This document shows, piece after piece, positions 32,901 to 40,820 of a stretch of DNA of 51,776 nucleotides (position 1 is the first letter of the stretch; every line of letters begins with the position of its first letter). Position numbers and translations under genes: made by a program. The stretch comes from Acidovorax sp. (GTDB lineage: Bacteria > Pseudomonadota > Gammaproteobacteria > Burkholderiales > Burkholderiaceae_C), in contig JAUXZO010000225.1 in the NCBI GenBank assembly GCA_030692685.1, positions 1 through 51,776 on the forward strand, written 5' to 3'. The notes beneath the pieces are model-generated. The model ran no database searches, was not told where the DNA came from, and was given only the letters and a program-made list of their open reading frames with translations.

Positions 32901-35526
32901 CCTGGTCGCGCGCGGTTTTTAGGCGGGTGTCGATGTCGTCGGCCGCCACGGCTGCGCCCAGGCGGCGCAGTTCGGCCACTTGCTCGCGCAGCTTGGCCAG
33001 CATGGGGTCGGCGGCAAAGTAGCTGTGCACCTGCGTCAGCTCGGTCAGCGCAGCCACGCGGCGGGGCACGCCATCCAGAATGCGGCCCGTGGCGTCGGCC
33101 AGCGCCTTGGCGCGGCGCTGGCGCGTCTCTAGCAGGCTTTGGCGGCGGGCGGACAGCGCCTCGTACACCGACTCGCGTTTGGTGGCGATGTCGTCCAGAA
33201 ACTCTTCTTGCTCGGCAAAACGCGCTTCGATGTCTTCGAGCTGGGCCAGCAGGCGGGTCAGCGCCTCGTCGCACTTTTCGGGCGTGTCGGCCAGCTCCAG
33301 CGCGTTTTCTACCGCCTGGCCAAACAGCTTGAACTGCGCGCCAAACTCGGCACGTTGTTCGGCGGCCCCCAGCGACCGGCGGCGCAAGCGTGCGTCGGCG
33401 CGCAGGCGGTTGATGTCGGCGTATAGCAGTGCAATGCGGTCCAGAATGGCCGTGCGCTGCACCGCGTCGCCACCGGGCAGGCTGCCCAGTTGCTCGCTCA
33501 GCAGGTCCAGCCCGGCGGCCTGGTCGTCCAGCACGGTCAGCTGCTCGGCCAGATGGGATGCGGTGGCGGCCAGTGGCAGCGCCGCCGCCACTTTATCGAG
33601 CGCCTGGCGTTGTCCGTCAAACGCTTTTTCGTCGGCCAGGAACTGCATGGCGCGTTCGCCCACGCGCTGCTGCTCGTCCGTCAGCGCCTGGGCCATGGCG
33701 TCGATGGCGGTCAGGTCGGCGTAGCGCAGTTCGCGCAGCAGGTGCAGCTCGCCCTGACGCTGGCGCAGGCGGTTGAGGGCCAGCACAAAATCGTTCGGAC
33801 TGCGCCACATCTGGCTGGCGATCACCGTCATCAGCTCGCGCTGCTGGCCTTCGGCCTTCTGCATAGCGCGGGCCGTGTCCTGGCGGATGCTTTCGACCTT
33901 TTCGAACTCGCCCAGCGTGGCCTGCGCGGCTTGCTCAATCGCACCCAGGTCGGCAGCGGCGTTCTGCACCTCGGGCGCATCCAGCCAGAAGTACGCGTCG
34001 CGGGCCCGCAGGCACTGCCGAATCAGGTCTTCATAGGCTGTTCGCGTGGGCACCTGCTCGCGCACGGTGCGGGCAATGCCCAGCAGGTCCGAAATACCGC
34101 GCACCAGGTCGGCATTGCCCACCCGGCCAAAAAAACCGGTGCCCGCAGGCTGGCGGCTGGCATGCTCTTCCGTCGCAAACGGCGTGCGCCACAGCTGCAT
34201 GGGGTGCACCCGGGTGGCCTCGCCGCGGGCGGCCTGAAACACCAGCATGCGCCCGTCGGGCAAGGTGCCGTAGCCGTCGGCCAGGATGGGTGGCGCCAGC
34301 GACTTTTCAATCAGGTTGTAGGTAAACAGGGCGTAGCAGCCCGCGTCCAGCGTGGCCGGGCTGCCCTGCGGCGGCGGCACGGTGCCGTAAAAGATGTAGG
34401 CCACGTCTTCACCGTTGGGCGAGCGCTTCATGCGCGTAAAACGCAGCTGCTCCGTCAGCTCGGGCGGCAGGTCAAAGCGTTTGTTTTCGCCCGACTGCAG
34501 GTAGTAACCACCCGGAAAGATGATGCCGTGGTCCTCCGGCAGTTGCATACACGACGCCCCAATGGCGTCAATGCGCACCGCCTGCCGCGTGCGCTGGTTG
34601 AACACGAGGTAGCGCGTGGTGTTCTCGCGGTAGGGGCGCACCTGCAGCAAGATGAGCAGGCCCAGCTTGGCATACGCAATCTCGGCATCGCCCAGCGCCT
34701 GGTTGGGGTCGTCCACCGGCTCTTCGTACAGCCCCAAGCCGGTTTCGGTGTTGTTCTCGATCTTGAGTGTCAGCGTGCCGCTCGTGGTCTCCACAAACAG
34801 CGTGTCCAGCACGTTGAAATGCGGGTGCGCGCCGCCCACGTGGTTTTCGCGGGTCAGCGGGGTCCAGGCAAAGTCGTGGCTGGGCGGCGGTGTCAGGTCG
34901 CGCTCGCCCCGGTTGTCCACGTATTTGAGCGTGCCATCGCTCTCGCGCCGCCAGCGGAACACGCGAATGTCCTGCGCCTGTTGCCCGATCTGAAAAGCCG
35001 CCAGCAAAAACTCCGGCGTGGGCCGCAGCAGTTGCAAGGTGGCCTGCTTGTAGTAGGTGTACAGCTCGTTGAAGTCGGCCACAAAGCGGGGGTCGTCCAG
35101 AAAGCTGTCGGCCAAAGGCACCTGCACCAGCTCGTCGCTCTCGGGGTTCCCGGTGGTGGTATCCGCTCCTTGGTGTGCCAGTTCGTAGATGGCGAACACG
35201 TCCTCCACCCGCGTCTCACGCTTGAGGCCCATGAACACGTTGTACCCAAACAGCAGCCGGTTGCCGCCGATGTAGGCCAGGTCGCGGGCCACACAGTTGT
35301 GCTCGGTGCGCGCGCGCAGGCGCATCAGCAGTTGCTGGTCGCGCTGGCCAAACTGCCCAATGCGCGCCGTGTTGAGCGACTGCGCCTTGGCCAGCAATTG
35401 GTCGCCTTGCACTTCCAGGCGCTTTTTCAGCAACTCGTAGCTGCTGCTGTTGGCAACGCTGGTGTCGATGGCGGCGGCGGTTTTGTCGTCGTCTGCCGAT
35501 GCGGGGGCGGATGCCTTGGAGTTCAT
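29911..35526 (-). CDS. Giant AAA+ ATPase (annotated in relatives as DNA repair ATPase, DUF3686-type)
   Basis: 1871 residues. Residues 1 to about 540 form a beta-rich N-terminal region (DUF3686-like, with repeated GGYYLQSGE and DGRMLVFQAARG segments). About 540-900 is rich in coiled coil, and about 900-1300 is a helical linker. An AAA+ domain lies at about 1320-1580, with Walker A SPPGYGKTT near 1355-1363, Walker B VMLYLDDI near 1420-1427 and sensor-type VVMAGNPY following. The C-terminal 250 residues are helical. There are no membrane segments. It is coupled by ATGA to the zinc-ribbon gene upstream, and the flotillin/PspA genes lie beyond. A DNA repair role is a label without support here; a membrane-stress chaperone or remodelling role is inferred from context. 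Confidence 0.8.
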   Translation of the reverse strand: MNSKASAPASADDDKTAAAIDTSVANSSSYELLKKRLEVQGDQLLAKAQSLNTARIGQFGQRDQQLLMRLRARTEHNCVARDLAYIGGNRLLFGYNVFMGLKRETRVEDVFAIYELAHQGADTTTGNPESDELVQVPLADSFLDDPRFVADFNELYTYYKQATLQLLRPTPEFLLAAFQIGQQAQDIRVFRWRRESDGTLKYVDNRGERDLTPPPSHDFAWTPLTRENHVGGAHPHFNVLDTLFVETTSGTLTLKIENNTETGLGLYEEPVDDPNQALGDAEIAYAKLGLLILLQVRPYRENTTRYLVFNQRTRQAVRIDAIGASCMQLPEDHGIIFPGGYYLQSGENKRFDLPPELTEQLRFTRMKRSPNGEDVAYIFYGTVPPPQGSPATLDAGCYALFTYNLIEKSLAPPILADGYGTLPDGRMLVFQAARGEATRVHPMQLWRTPFATEEHASRQPAGTGFFGRVGNADLVRGISDLLGIARTVREQVPTRTAYEDLIRQCLRARDAYFWLDAPEVQNAAADLGAIEQAAQATLGEFEKVESIRQDTARAMQKAEGQQRELMTVIASQMWRSPNDFVLALNRLRQRQGELHLLRELRYADLTAIDAMAQALTDEQQRVGERAMQFLADEKAFDGQRQALDKVAAALPLAATASHLAEQLTVLDDQAAGLDLLSEQLGSLPGGDAVQRTAILDRIALLYADINRLRADARLRRRSLGAAEQRAEFGAQFKLFGQAVENALELADTPEKCDEALTRLLAQLEDIEARFAEQEEFLDDIATKRESVYEALSARRQSLLETRQRRAKALADATGRILDGVPRRVAALTELTQVHSYFAADPMLAKLREQVAELRRLGAAVAADDIDTRLKTARDQALRSVRDQRDLASGEGATSGLRLGAHSFTVNRQPLDLTLVAHDGGLAWQITGTDYLAPAHDERLLALRPYWDQALVSETPALSRIEYLSAEWIDALHNGTSEPGWAELLVQLTEAGPDAPPPAALLEPLRRFAAGRYQEGYQRGIHDDDALRVVQVLAPLQAAAGLLVYGPAERALALLYWQHGLREEGRQSLARRARSAAQIAQLFTRRDAQQALEHEAQSVLHRFAHEFPHLLHELLPEIAPTPGAMTADEREALATTLSMDAAAYLVRELAERETTPDLPPTWVVSGTGQDLAQGLERALDHGGLRANWQRDLAAAEPAERWRLARHWVRAYAQSQTENAAALLAGIDDAATLLAVDAPRHRVNATLQATVQGLRSEHARIAQGTLAIDLNDFWRRVRYHRVHAVASFTALQALRHELLVQEKARLHLTQFQAKPLSTFVRNRLIDEVYLPLIGANLSKQIGAAGDAARTDRMGMLLLISPPGYGKTTIMEYVADRLGLVFVRINCPALGHGVTSIDPVTAPNSAARQELEKLNLGLAMGSNVMLYLDDIQHTHPEFLQKFIALADGTRRIEGVWQGQPRTWDMRGKRFAVVMAGNPYTESGDVFRIPDMLANRADIYNLGDVLSGREAVFALSYLENSLTAHPVTQPLTAREPKDVHLLVRLAQGEAIDPTTFAHPYSAAELDELKNLFQRLFTVRDLLLKVNLAYIASAAQDDRYRVAPPFRLQGSYRNMARLAPQVTPLMQPQELDALLRDHYRGEAQTLTTGAEENLLQLAHLIGNPTPDEAARWTEICEGYQRQRKMGGAEDDPSMRVTRGLLDIARSVDALQPRQFTEQLAHNAEHLGQQLAQPLAAIAQHMASPTPTPDQQAQAALLGRLEPSLAALAELAKHLKSGTTQTQAQMRASLDATAQALQTLQASTQALHAATQNSDQAQSQRMVDALLSLSVTYRQLIMPLVRAVETRVGADAKMHEEVERLEGMIDNIRPSPKSGPG

Positions 35527-36086
35527 GAATTAAGCGGCTCAGTGGCGCGGATGAGGGCCAGGACTTCGTCTCGGTGGGGCTGCTCGATTAGCCAGCGGCG
35601 GATGCGCTGCACCTCGTCCATGCAGGCGTCGCCATGGCGCTGGCGAAGCGCCTGCATGCGGGTGGCTTGCAAACGTTCGGTTTGAAGGCGGCGCTGGCCG
35701 CCGTCAGACAGCAAGGTATCGAGCTGCGGGGCCAGGCCGCGCTGCACCAGGGCCGGCCATTCGCCGCGGTCCAGCCACAAGTATTGGCACGGCCCACAGC
35801 GGTCTACGCGAAAGTCGCCTTGCGCATCCACCGCCAGGCGCTGCATCAGCCGCGCGCAGGCCGGGCAGGCGCGCGCTTGCCCCTGGTCTGCGGGCACGTC
35901 GGCAACCCCGGGTGCGTCTGCGCTTGCGACCCAGTCGGGCGAGCGGCTGCGCCAGCGGCGCCAGTCATCCATCTGCAGCAGCACAGCGCCGCAGTCGGGG
36001 CAGACGGCAGCGGGCAGTCCTTCTTCAAGGGCCACGGTTGTCAATGGGGACCGGCTGGCGCAGCTGCAATGCAGTCGTGTGGTCAT
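35523..36086 (-). CDS. Zinc-ribbon (TFIIB-type) protein coupled to the AAA+ ATPase
   Basis: 187 residues with two cysteine clusters. The first has a cysteine pair at the N-terminus (C8, C10) and CPDC near 29-32. The second is the zf-TFIIB pattern ACPACARLMQRL ... RCGPCQYLWLDRGEW (about 73-108). The C-terminal 80 residues are helical and Arg/Gln-rich. Its TGA overlaps the ATG of the giant ATPase, so the two are made in fixed proportion and probably interact. The upstream sequence is a long palindromic repeat, so its promoter or its link to the flotillin operon is unclear. Confidence 0.75.
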   Translation of the reverse strand: MTTRLHCSCASRSPLTTVALEEGLPAAVCPDCGAVLLQMDDWRRWRSRSPDWVASADAPGVADVPADQGQARACPACARLMQRLAVDAQGDFRVDRCGPCQYLWLDRGEWPALVQRGLAPQLDTLLSDGGQRRLQTERLQATRMQALRQRHGDACMDEVQRIRRWLIEQPHRDEVLALIRATEPLNS

Positions 36087-36094
36087 GGGGATAA

Positions 36095-36200
36095 GTTGCT
36101 ATAGAAAAAGGAGCTGGTAGCGCTTGATTTCATTGGGATTCAGATACCAAATGATCTGAAAGCCTTTCAGGTTAAGCGCTAGAAGCTATGGATTTATTTG
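36095..36200 (+). repeat. AGCGCT palindromic repeat, long form, copy 5 (left of the nuclease gene)
   Basis: The AGCGCTT and AAGCGCT arms are separated by about 45 nt that form their own inner hairpin (ATTCAGAT ... ATCTGAA, with flanking GATTTCATTGGG and CCTTTCAGGTTAAG). It aligns with the copy at 37395-37495 in the same orientation over about 90 bp with few differences. Confidence 0.85.
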
Positions 36201-36329
36201 CTCGGCTTGCGCAATGGTCAATCCCGTGCGAACGCCGAGTCCGTCGGGCACATCGCTGGCTGTGGCGGGCGTAGCGTGCCGCATGGCAGTGCAAATTGCC
36301 GTTGCCATCAAGGTGTGCGGAGTTTTCAT
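36186..36329 (-). CDS. Possible 47-residue protein after the nuclease gene
   Basis: The reading frame from ATG 36329 starts 9 nt after the nuclease stop and encodes MKTPHTLMATAICTAMRH... ending GLTIAQAEQINP. The TAG stop lies inside the long palindromic repeat. There is no known domain. It may be a real small partner, the remnant of a longer gene cut by the repeat, or chance. Confidence 0.3.
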   Translation of the reverse strand: MKTPHTLMATAICTAMRHATPATASDVPDGLGVRTGLTIAQAEQINP

Positions 36330-36338
36330 ACGGTTTTT

Positions 36339-37394
36339 TCAGTCAGTGAAAGGGCTTGGCGGTAGAGCTGCTGGCTCCGCGCGTTGGCTCGCCATCAGCA
36401 CAGCGCGGTGCAGTTGCGCCTGCAATAGCGCTGTGTCAGGGATGTGCGCCAGATACTCCGCCACGCGAATGTTGGAGGCATTCAAATCAAGCAATTCCAC
36501 CTGCTCGGCATCCTTGGCCGCGCACAGGATCAGGCCGATGGGCGACTCCTCGCCCGCCGCGCGATCGTGCTTGTCCAGCCAGCGCAGGTACAGCTCCATC
36601 TGGCCCTTGTGCGCGGGCTGGAACTTCTCCAGCTTGAGTTCCACGGCCACCAGTCGGCGCAAGTGGCGGTGGTAGAAAAGCAGGTCGAGGTAGAAGTCAT
36701 CCGCACCCACGCTGATGCGTTTTTGCCGCGCCACGAAGGTGAAGCCCGCGCCCAGTTCCAGCAGGAAGCGCTCCATCTCGCGAAGGATGGCGCCTTCCAG
36801 ATCTCGCTCGCTGTAGTCCTGCGGCAGGCCCAGAAAGTCCAGCATGTACGGGTCGCGGAACACGAGGTCGGGCGTCATCTGCCCGCCCATGCGCAAGTGA
36901 CTGATCTCGGCCTGCACCACGGCTTCGGGTTGTTTGGAAATGGCCGTGCGCAGGTACAACTGGCTGGCGATGCGCTCGCGCAGGGTCCGCACACTCCAGC
37001 GCTCCACGCGACACAGCTCGGCGTAGTAGTCGCGTTCCAGTGGCGCTTTCAGCGGCAGGATTTCGATGAAGTGGCTCCAGCTCAATTGTTGCGACAGCGT
37101 CGCAACAATTGCCTGATCGGGAAACACCTCAGCAAACTTGACCATGCGCGTGAGCGCGGATCGGTTGAACCCCTTGCCGTAGTCCCGCGCCAATTGTGCC
37201 GACAGCGTCGACACAATCTGCTGGCCGTAGTCAGCGCGCTGGCTTCCCAACACTTCCTTCCCGATGCGTTGGCCCATATGCCAATACATCATGGTTTGCG
37301 TGGCATTGGCTGTCTGCGCGACGTGCGCACGCGCCTGGTCGATCAGGCCGCGCAGTTCTGCCAGCAGGTCAGCGGTATTGAGGAGGTTGGGCAT
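36339..37394 (-). CDS. DUF1016/YhcG-family PDDEXK nuclease
   Basis: 351 residues. The N-terminal DUF1016 helical domain (about 10-165: YWHMGQRIGKEVL, LSWSHFIEILPLK, ERWSVRTLRERI) is followed by a C-terminal PDDEXK nuclease-like domain with DDFYLDLLFYHR (about 231-242) and VAVELK (about 249-254) carrying the D...ExK residues. The family is widespread, patchily distributed and linked to mobile elements and defence; the substrate is uncertain. The gene is bracketed by direct copies of the long AGCGCT repeat and splits a flotillin/AAA+ gene group, which suggests it came in as a cassette. Confidence 0.85.
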   Translation of the reverse strand: MPNLLNTADLLAELRGLIDQARAHVAQTANATQTMMYWHMGQRIGKEVLGSQRADYGQQIVSTLSAQLARDYGKGFNRSALTRMVKFAEVFPDQAIVATLSQQLSWSHFIEILPLKAPLERDYYAELCRVERWSVRTLRERIASQLYLRTAISKQPEAVVQAEISHLRMGGQMTPDLVFRDPYMLDFLGLPQDYSERDLEGAILREMERFLLELGAGFTFVARQKRISVGADDFYLDLLFYHRHLRRLVAVELKLEKFQPAHKGQMELYLRWLDKHDRAAGEESPIGLILCAAKDAEQVELLDLNASNIRVAEYLAHIPDTALLQAQLHRAVLMASQRAEPAALPPSPFTD

Positions 37395-37495
37395 GCTACT
37401 GAATCAGGAGCGTATAGCGCTTGATTTCATTGGGTTCAGATAAAAAAACTATCTGAAACCCTTTCAAGTTAAGCGCTAGCAGCTATGGTTTTATC
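37395..37495 (+). repeat. AGCGCT palindromic repeat, long form, copy 6 (right of the nuclease gene)
   Basis: TATAGCGCTTGATTTCATTG, GGTTCAGATA, an A-rich centre, TATCTGAAACCC, TTTCAAGTTAAGCGCTAGCA. Same orientation and nearly the same sequence as copy 5. Its right end includes TTA at 37491-37493, the TAA stop of the flotillin gene. Confidence 0.85.
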
Positions 37496-39617
37496 TGCGG
37501 AAGGTCTGCATCAGTTGCTGCAGCGCCTGCTTCTGGCTGTCGGTGCCCGTGGTGGAAATCTTGGCCAGCAGGGCCGATACCGTCAGGCTCTGCAGCTCGC
37601 TGGCTGAGCCGCCTGCCGCGCCCAGGATCTGCTTGACGTCTTCCACCACGTCGCGCTCGCCGCTCAGCTGGTCTTTAAAGGCCACCTGCAGCGTCTGGCT
37701 CTTGCCCACGGCCGCATCAATGCCCTTGCCCACCGACAACGCGCGCACAAAGCTGTCGAAGTAGTCGCCCTGGCCACCCACGATGTCGATCTTGGCGTTT
37801 TTCAGCGCCACGCCCAGCACCTCGGCCTGTTCCTTGGCGATGGCGGTTTGCGCCTCGATGCCCTTGATGGTTTCGGCGTGCGCACGCTCCAGTCGCATGC
37901 GGTATTCCTCGTGGTCCCGCGTCTCGGGGCTCATGGCCTTCATGGCTTCGAACTTTTCTTTCAGGCCACGCGCTTCGGCGTTGAACTTCACGTCGATGTT
38001 GTGCGCTTCGGCATCGCCCATCTTGGCCAGCGCTTCGGCATCGGCGGTGCGCACATGCGCTTCGGCGTTGCCGATCTTTTCCTTGCCTTCGGCTTCGGCG
38101 TCAAAACGGGCGCGCATGCCGGTGGCTTCGGCCTGCGAGCGGGCTTCGACCACGTTGGCTTCGGCGCGGCCGACCTTTTCCTTGCCGGTGGCTTCGGCCT
38201 CCATGCGCGCCAGTTGTGCACCGGCGGCGGCAATCTGCACCTTGGCGTCTGCCAGGCCGGGTGCGGCCGACAGGGCTTCGATCCCTTCGGCGTCGCGCTT
38301 CTTGGCTTCGGCTTCGCGCTCGGCAACCTTCAGGCGGGCATCGGCCAGCACCAGTTCTTCAGCCGCCTTGTGGCGCGCCTTGCGTTCTTGCGCTTCGGCG
38401 GTCTTCACTTCCATGATGACCTTCTCTTCGGCCGCAGCTTCGGCGCCGATCACGATGGCTTTGCGGGTTCGGTCGGCCTCGGCCACTTCGCGCACTTCCT
38501 TGATGGCTTCTTCCTGCTCGGCCACCGTGCGCTCGACCACGATGCGTTCACGCACCACTTCGGCAATGGCCTTCTTCTGCACTTCGACGGCCTTGTCTTT
38601 TTCGATGCGCTGCAGCGTCACTTCCTTCTCGCGGGCGACGATTTCGAGGTCTTGGGCGCGGGTCACACGCTCTTGTTCAATCACGACTGCGCGCTTGCGG
38701 TTGTTCTCGGCCACTTCTTTTTCGCGCAGCACGTTTTCTTGCTGCACGGCCAGTTGTTGCTCGGACTGCAGGCGGGCCATTTCAGAGCGGGTGCGCTCCT
38801 CGGCCTGGACCTTGGAGGTTTCGGCTTCTTCGCGGGCCTTGACCGTGGCCACTTCGCGCGCTTGGCGGGCGGTGGCGTCGGCTTGTTGGCGCTCCAGCTC
38901 CAGCAAGGCTTCTTGCGTTTCGACGTTCTTCTTCTTGATCTGCATTTCCTCGTTGCGGCGCAGTTCGTTGGTCACCACATGCTCAACCGCGGTCAGCTGC
39001 GTGATCTTCTTGATACCTTGCGCGTCGAGGATGTTGTTGGAGTCGAGCTTGGACAAGGGCGTCTGCTCCAGATAGTCGATGGCCGCGTCTTCCAGCACAT
39101 AGCCCGAGAGGTCGTCGCCAATCTGCTCGATGATCTTGTCGCGGAAACGGTCGCGCGCCTGGTACAGGTCCACAAAGTCCAGCGACTTGCCAGCGGTTTT
39201 GAGGGCTTCAGAGAACTTGGCGGAGAACAGGTCTTCCAGAATCTCGTGGTTGGACGCGCGTGCGCAGCCAATGCCTTGGGCCACGCGCAGCACGTCTTCG
39301 GCGGTCTTGTTCACGCGCACAAAAAACTTCACCTTGATGTCGGCACGGATGTTGTCCGCGCAGATCAGGCCTTGGTCGCCCGACCGGTCGATTTCGATGG
39401 TCTTGACCGAGATGTCCATCAGCTCGGCCTTGTGGATGATGGGGTAGACCATGCGGCCGGTGAAGGTGACTTCGGGCTCGGCGCGCAGGGTGTTGATGAT
39501 GAGTGCGTGGCCTTGCTCTACCTTGCGATAGAACTTCGCGAACATGACGAACATCGCCAGGATCAGGAAGACGATGACGCCAACGGCAATCAGGATGACC
39601 ATGAGGGATTGCTGCAT
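37491..39617 (-). CDS. yqiK: Flotillin family protein YqiK
   Basis: 708 residues. One N-terminal membrane anchor (about 5-27) is followed by an SPFH/band-7 domain (about 30-190: FTGRMVYPIIHKAELMDIS, then DLSGYVLEDAAIDYLEQTP) and a very long Glu/Ala/Lys-rich coiled coil (about 200-600) with EAEATGKEKVGRAEA-like repeats. The conserved C-terminal part ends QKALQQLMQTFRR. Flotillins scaffold membrane microdomains and membrane-damage responses. It is downstream of yqiJ, as in Escherichia coli yqiJK, and close to a pspA gene. The stop codon lies in a dispersed repeat. Confidence 0.92.
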   Translation of the reverse strand: MQQSLMVILIAVGVIVFLILAMFVMFAKFYRKVEQGHALIINTLRAEPEVTFTGRMVYPIIHKAELMDISVKTIEIDRSGDQGLICADNIRADIKVKFFVRVNKTAEDVLRVAQGIGCARASNHEILEDLFSAKFSEALKTAGKSLDFVDLYQARDRFRDKIIEQIGDDLSGYVLEDAAIDYLEQTPLSKLDSNNILDAQGIKKITQLTAVEHVVTNELRRNEEMQIKKKNVETQEALLELERQQADATARQAREVATVKAREEAETSKVQAEERTRSEMARLQSEQQLAVQQENVLREKEVAENNRKRAVVIEQERVTRAQDLEIVAREKEVTLQRIEKDKAVEVQKKAIAEVVRERIVVERTVAEQEEAIKEVREVAEADRTRKAIVIGAEAAAEEKVIMEVKTAEAQERKARHKAAEELVLADARLKVAEREAEAKKRDAEGIEALSAAPGLADAKVQIAAAGAQLARMEAEATGKEKVGRAEANVVEARSQAEATGMRARFDAEAEGKEKIGNAEAHVRTADAEALAKMGDAEAHNIDVKFNAEARGLKEKFEAMKAMSPETRDHEEYRMRLERAHAETIKGIEAQTAIAKEQAEVLGVALKNAKIDIVGGQGDYFDSFVRALSVGKGIDAAVGKSQTLQVAFKDQLSGERDVVEDVKQILGAAGGSASELQSLTVSALLAKISTTGTDSQKQALQQLMQTFRR

Positions 39618-39719
39618 GAGAACGCTTTCTGGTGAAAGGGTTGAAAAGAGAGAGGAGAAAGATGGAGAGAAAAAATGGGGCAGGCGAGGGCGCTGAAACG
39701 CAGACCGCGCCAGCGTGCA

Positions 39720-40364
39720 TCACGCCGGTGGCAGGGGCATGACCAGATAGCGGTGGGTGCCCGCGTCGTATTCGGTGATCAGCGCCGTGTCGCCGCGCTT
39801 CAAGGTGTTGGGGCTGGGCGACCACACGCGAATGTTGAGGCTGGCGCCGCGTTGCGCCACCTCGGCACGGCCCTGGCGTTCATCGACCGCGCCTGTCAGC
39901 ACGCGGCAGGTCTGGCCGACCAGCGAAGCGTTGCTCTGCGCGGTGTGGTGCACAAACAGCCCGCGCAGCGGCCGCACCAGCCGCGCCGTGATCACGATGG
40001 ACAAAGCAAACGCCACCAGTAACACCACCAAGCCCACCATCCATTGGAGGATGTCGGTAGGCACCCACGCCAGCAGCGTGACGCCTGCCAAAAACGACAG
40101 CGTCCAGCCCACCAGCACCAGCAGGCTGAACACAATGGAAAACGGCACACCGTGCAGCCCAAAGGCCACCACATAGCTGGCGATGGTGCCCATGTCGTCC
40201 ACGCTGGCGTCGGCATGGGTTTCGATGTCCAGGTCTATGCCGCTCGACTCAAAATCGACCATGCCAATGATGGCCAGCAGCCAATACACCAGCACCACTC
40301 CCAGCAGCACGGTGTAGATGGCCGTCGGAAAGGCCGTGGCCGCCGCTAAAAGACTGGCAAACAT
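39720..40364 (-). CDS. yqiJ: YqiJ-family inner-membrane OB-fold protein (DUF1449, NfeD-like)
   Basis: 214 residues. There are three membrane regions (about 10-35, 60-85 and 90-125) and a C-terminal soluble OB-fold (about 140-210: NASLVGQTCRVLTGAVDERQG, then GDTALITEYDAG). The acidic periplasmic-side segment DFESSGIDLDIETHADAS between the first and second helices is characteristic of YqiJ. NfeD-like proteins work as partners of flotillins, and the flotillin gene follows about 100 nt downstream. Confidence 0.88.
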   Translation of the reverse strand: MFASLLAAATAFPTAIYTVLLGVVLVYWLLAIIGMVDFESSGIDLDIETHADASVDDMGTIASYVVAFGLHGVPFSIVFSLLVLVGWTLSFLAGVTLLAWVPTDILQWMVGLVVLLVAFALSIVITARLVRPLRGLFVHHTAQSNASLVGQTCRVLTGAVDERQGRAEVAQRGASLNIRVWSPSPNTLKRGDTALITEYDAGTHRYLVMPLPPA

Positions 40365-40421
40365 ATCAATCCCCCCTCGTTGTGTTGTGTTCTGGTCGAG
40401 GAAAACGCAGAACCGGACTTC

Positions 40422-40820
40422 TTATTTTTTCTTGGACGGTGACGCGCTGTTTTGCTCTTGCGCGTCCTTCACGTTCGGCGCGTTCTTCACGTTCTTCGCG
40501 TTCTGCACAAACGCGATCAGTTCGCGTGTAGCCGCCTCTTTGATCCCCAGGCGGTCGTCGGGCGCCAAGCCGTAGCGCTGCGCCAGCAATTCGTAGTCGG
40601 CCCCGTCCAGCGACACCGTAAGGCGCGGCCGCTTGGGCCGCGCTGCCACCGGCAAATCAAGCACGCTGCGGATCTGCGTAGACGTAGACACATTGGCATG
40701 AAAAGCCGCCACGCGGACCGCCTCCATCACCGCCTCTTCCACATCAAACGCAACCTGAACGGCGCGCAGCGCGGGCTCCGAGCCCTGCCACCGCGCGGGT
40801 TTGCGCGGTGCGGGGCTCAT
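40422..40820 (-). CDS. Small basic protein of the PspA-flotillin operon, possible ribbon-helix-helix-like
   Basis: 132 residues. The middle (RPRLTVSLDGADYELLAQRYGL, split by a turn, then IKEAATRELIAFV) has the strand-helix-helix look of ribbon-helix-helix DNA-binding proteins. The tail is Asn/Lys-rich and low complexity (NAKNVKNAPNVKDA, ending SPSKKK). Its ATG overlaps the pspA stop (ATGA). It may be the operon's regulator or a structural adaptor. I do not recognise a named family. Confidence 0.6.
   Translation of the reverse strand: MSPAPRKPARWQGSEPALRAVQVAFDVEEAVMEAVRVAAFHANVSTSTQIRSVLDLPVAARPKRPRLTVSLDGADYELLAQRYGLAPDDRLGIKEAATRELIAFVQNAKNVKNAPNVKDAQEQNSASPSKKK

Noticed and set aside
33490..35685. 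731-codon open frame opposite the AAA+ gene
   Set aside because: Antisense shadow of the ATPase gene. His/Gln/Arg-rich translation with no domain.
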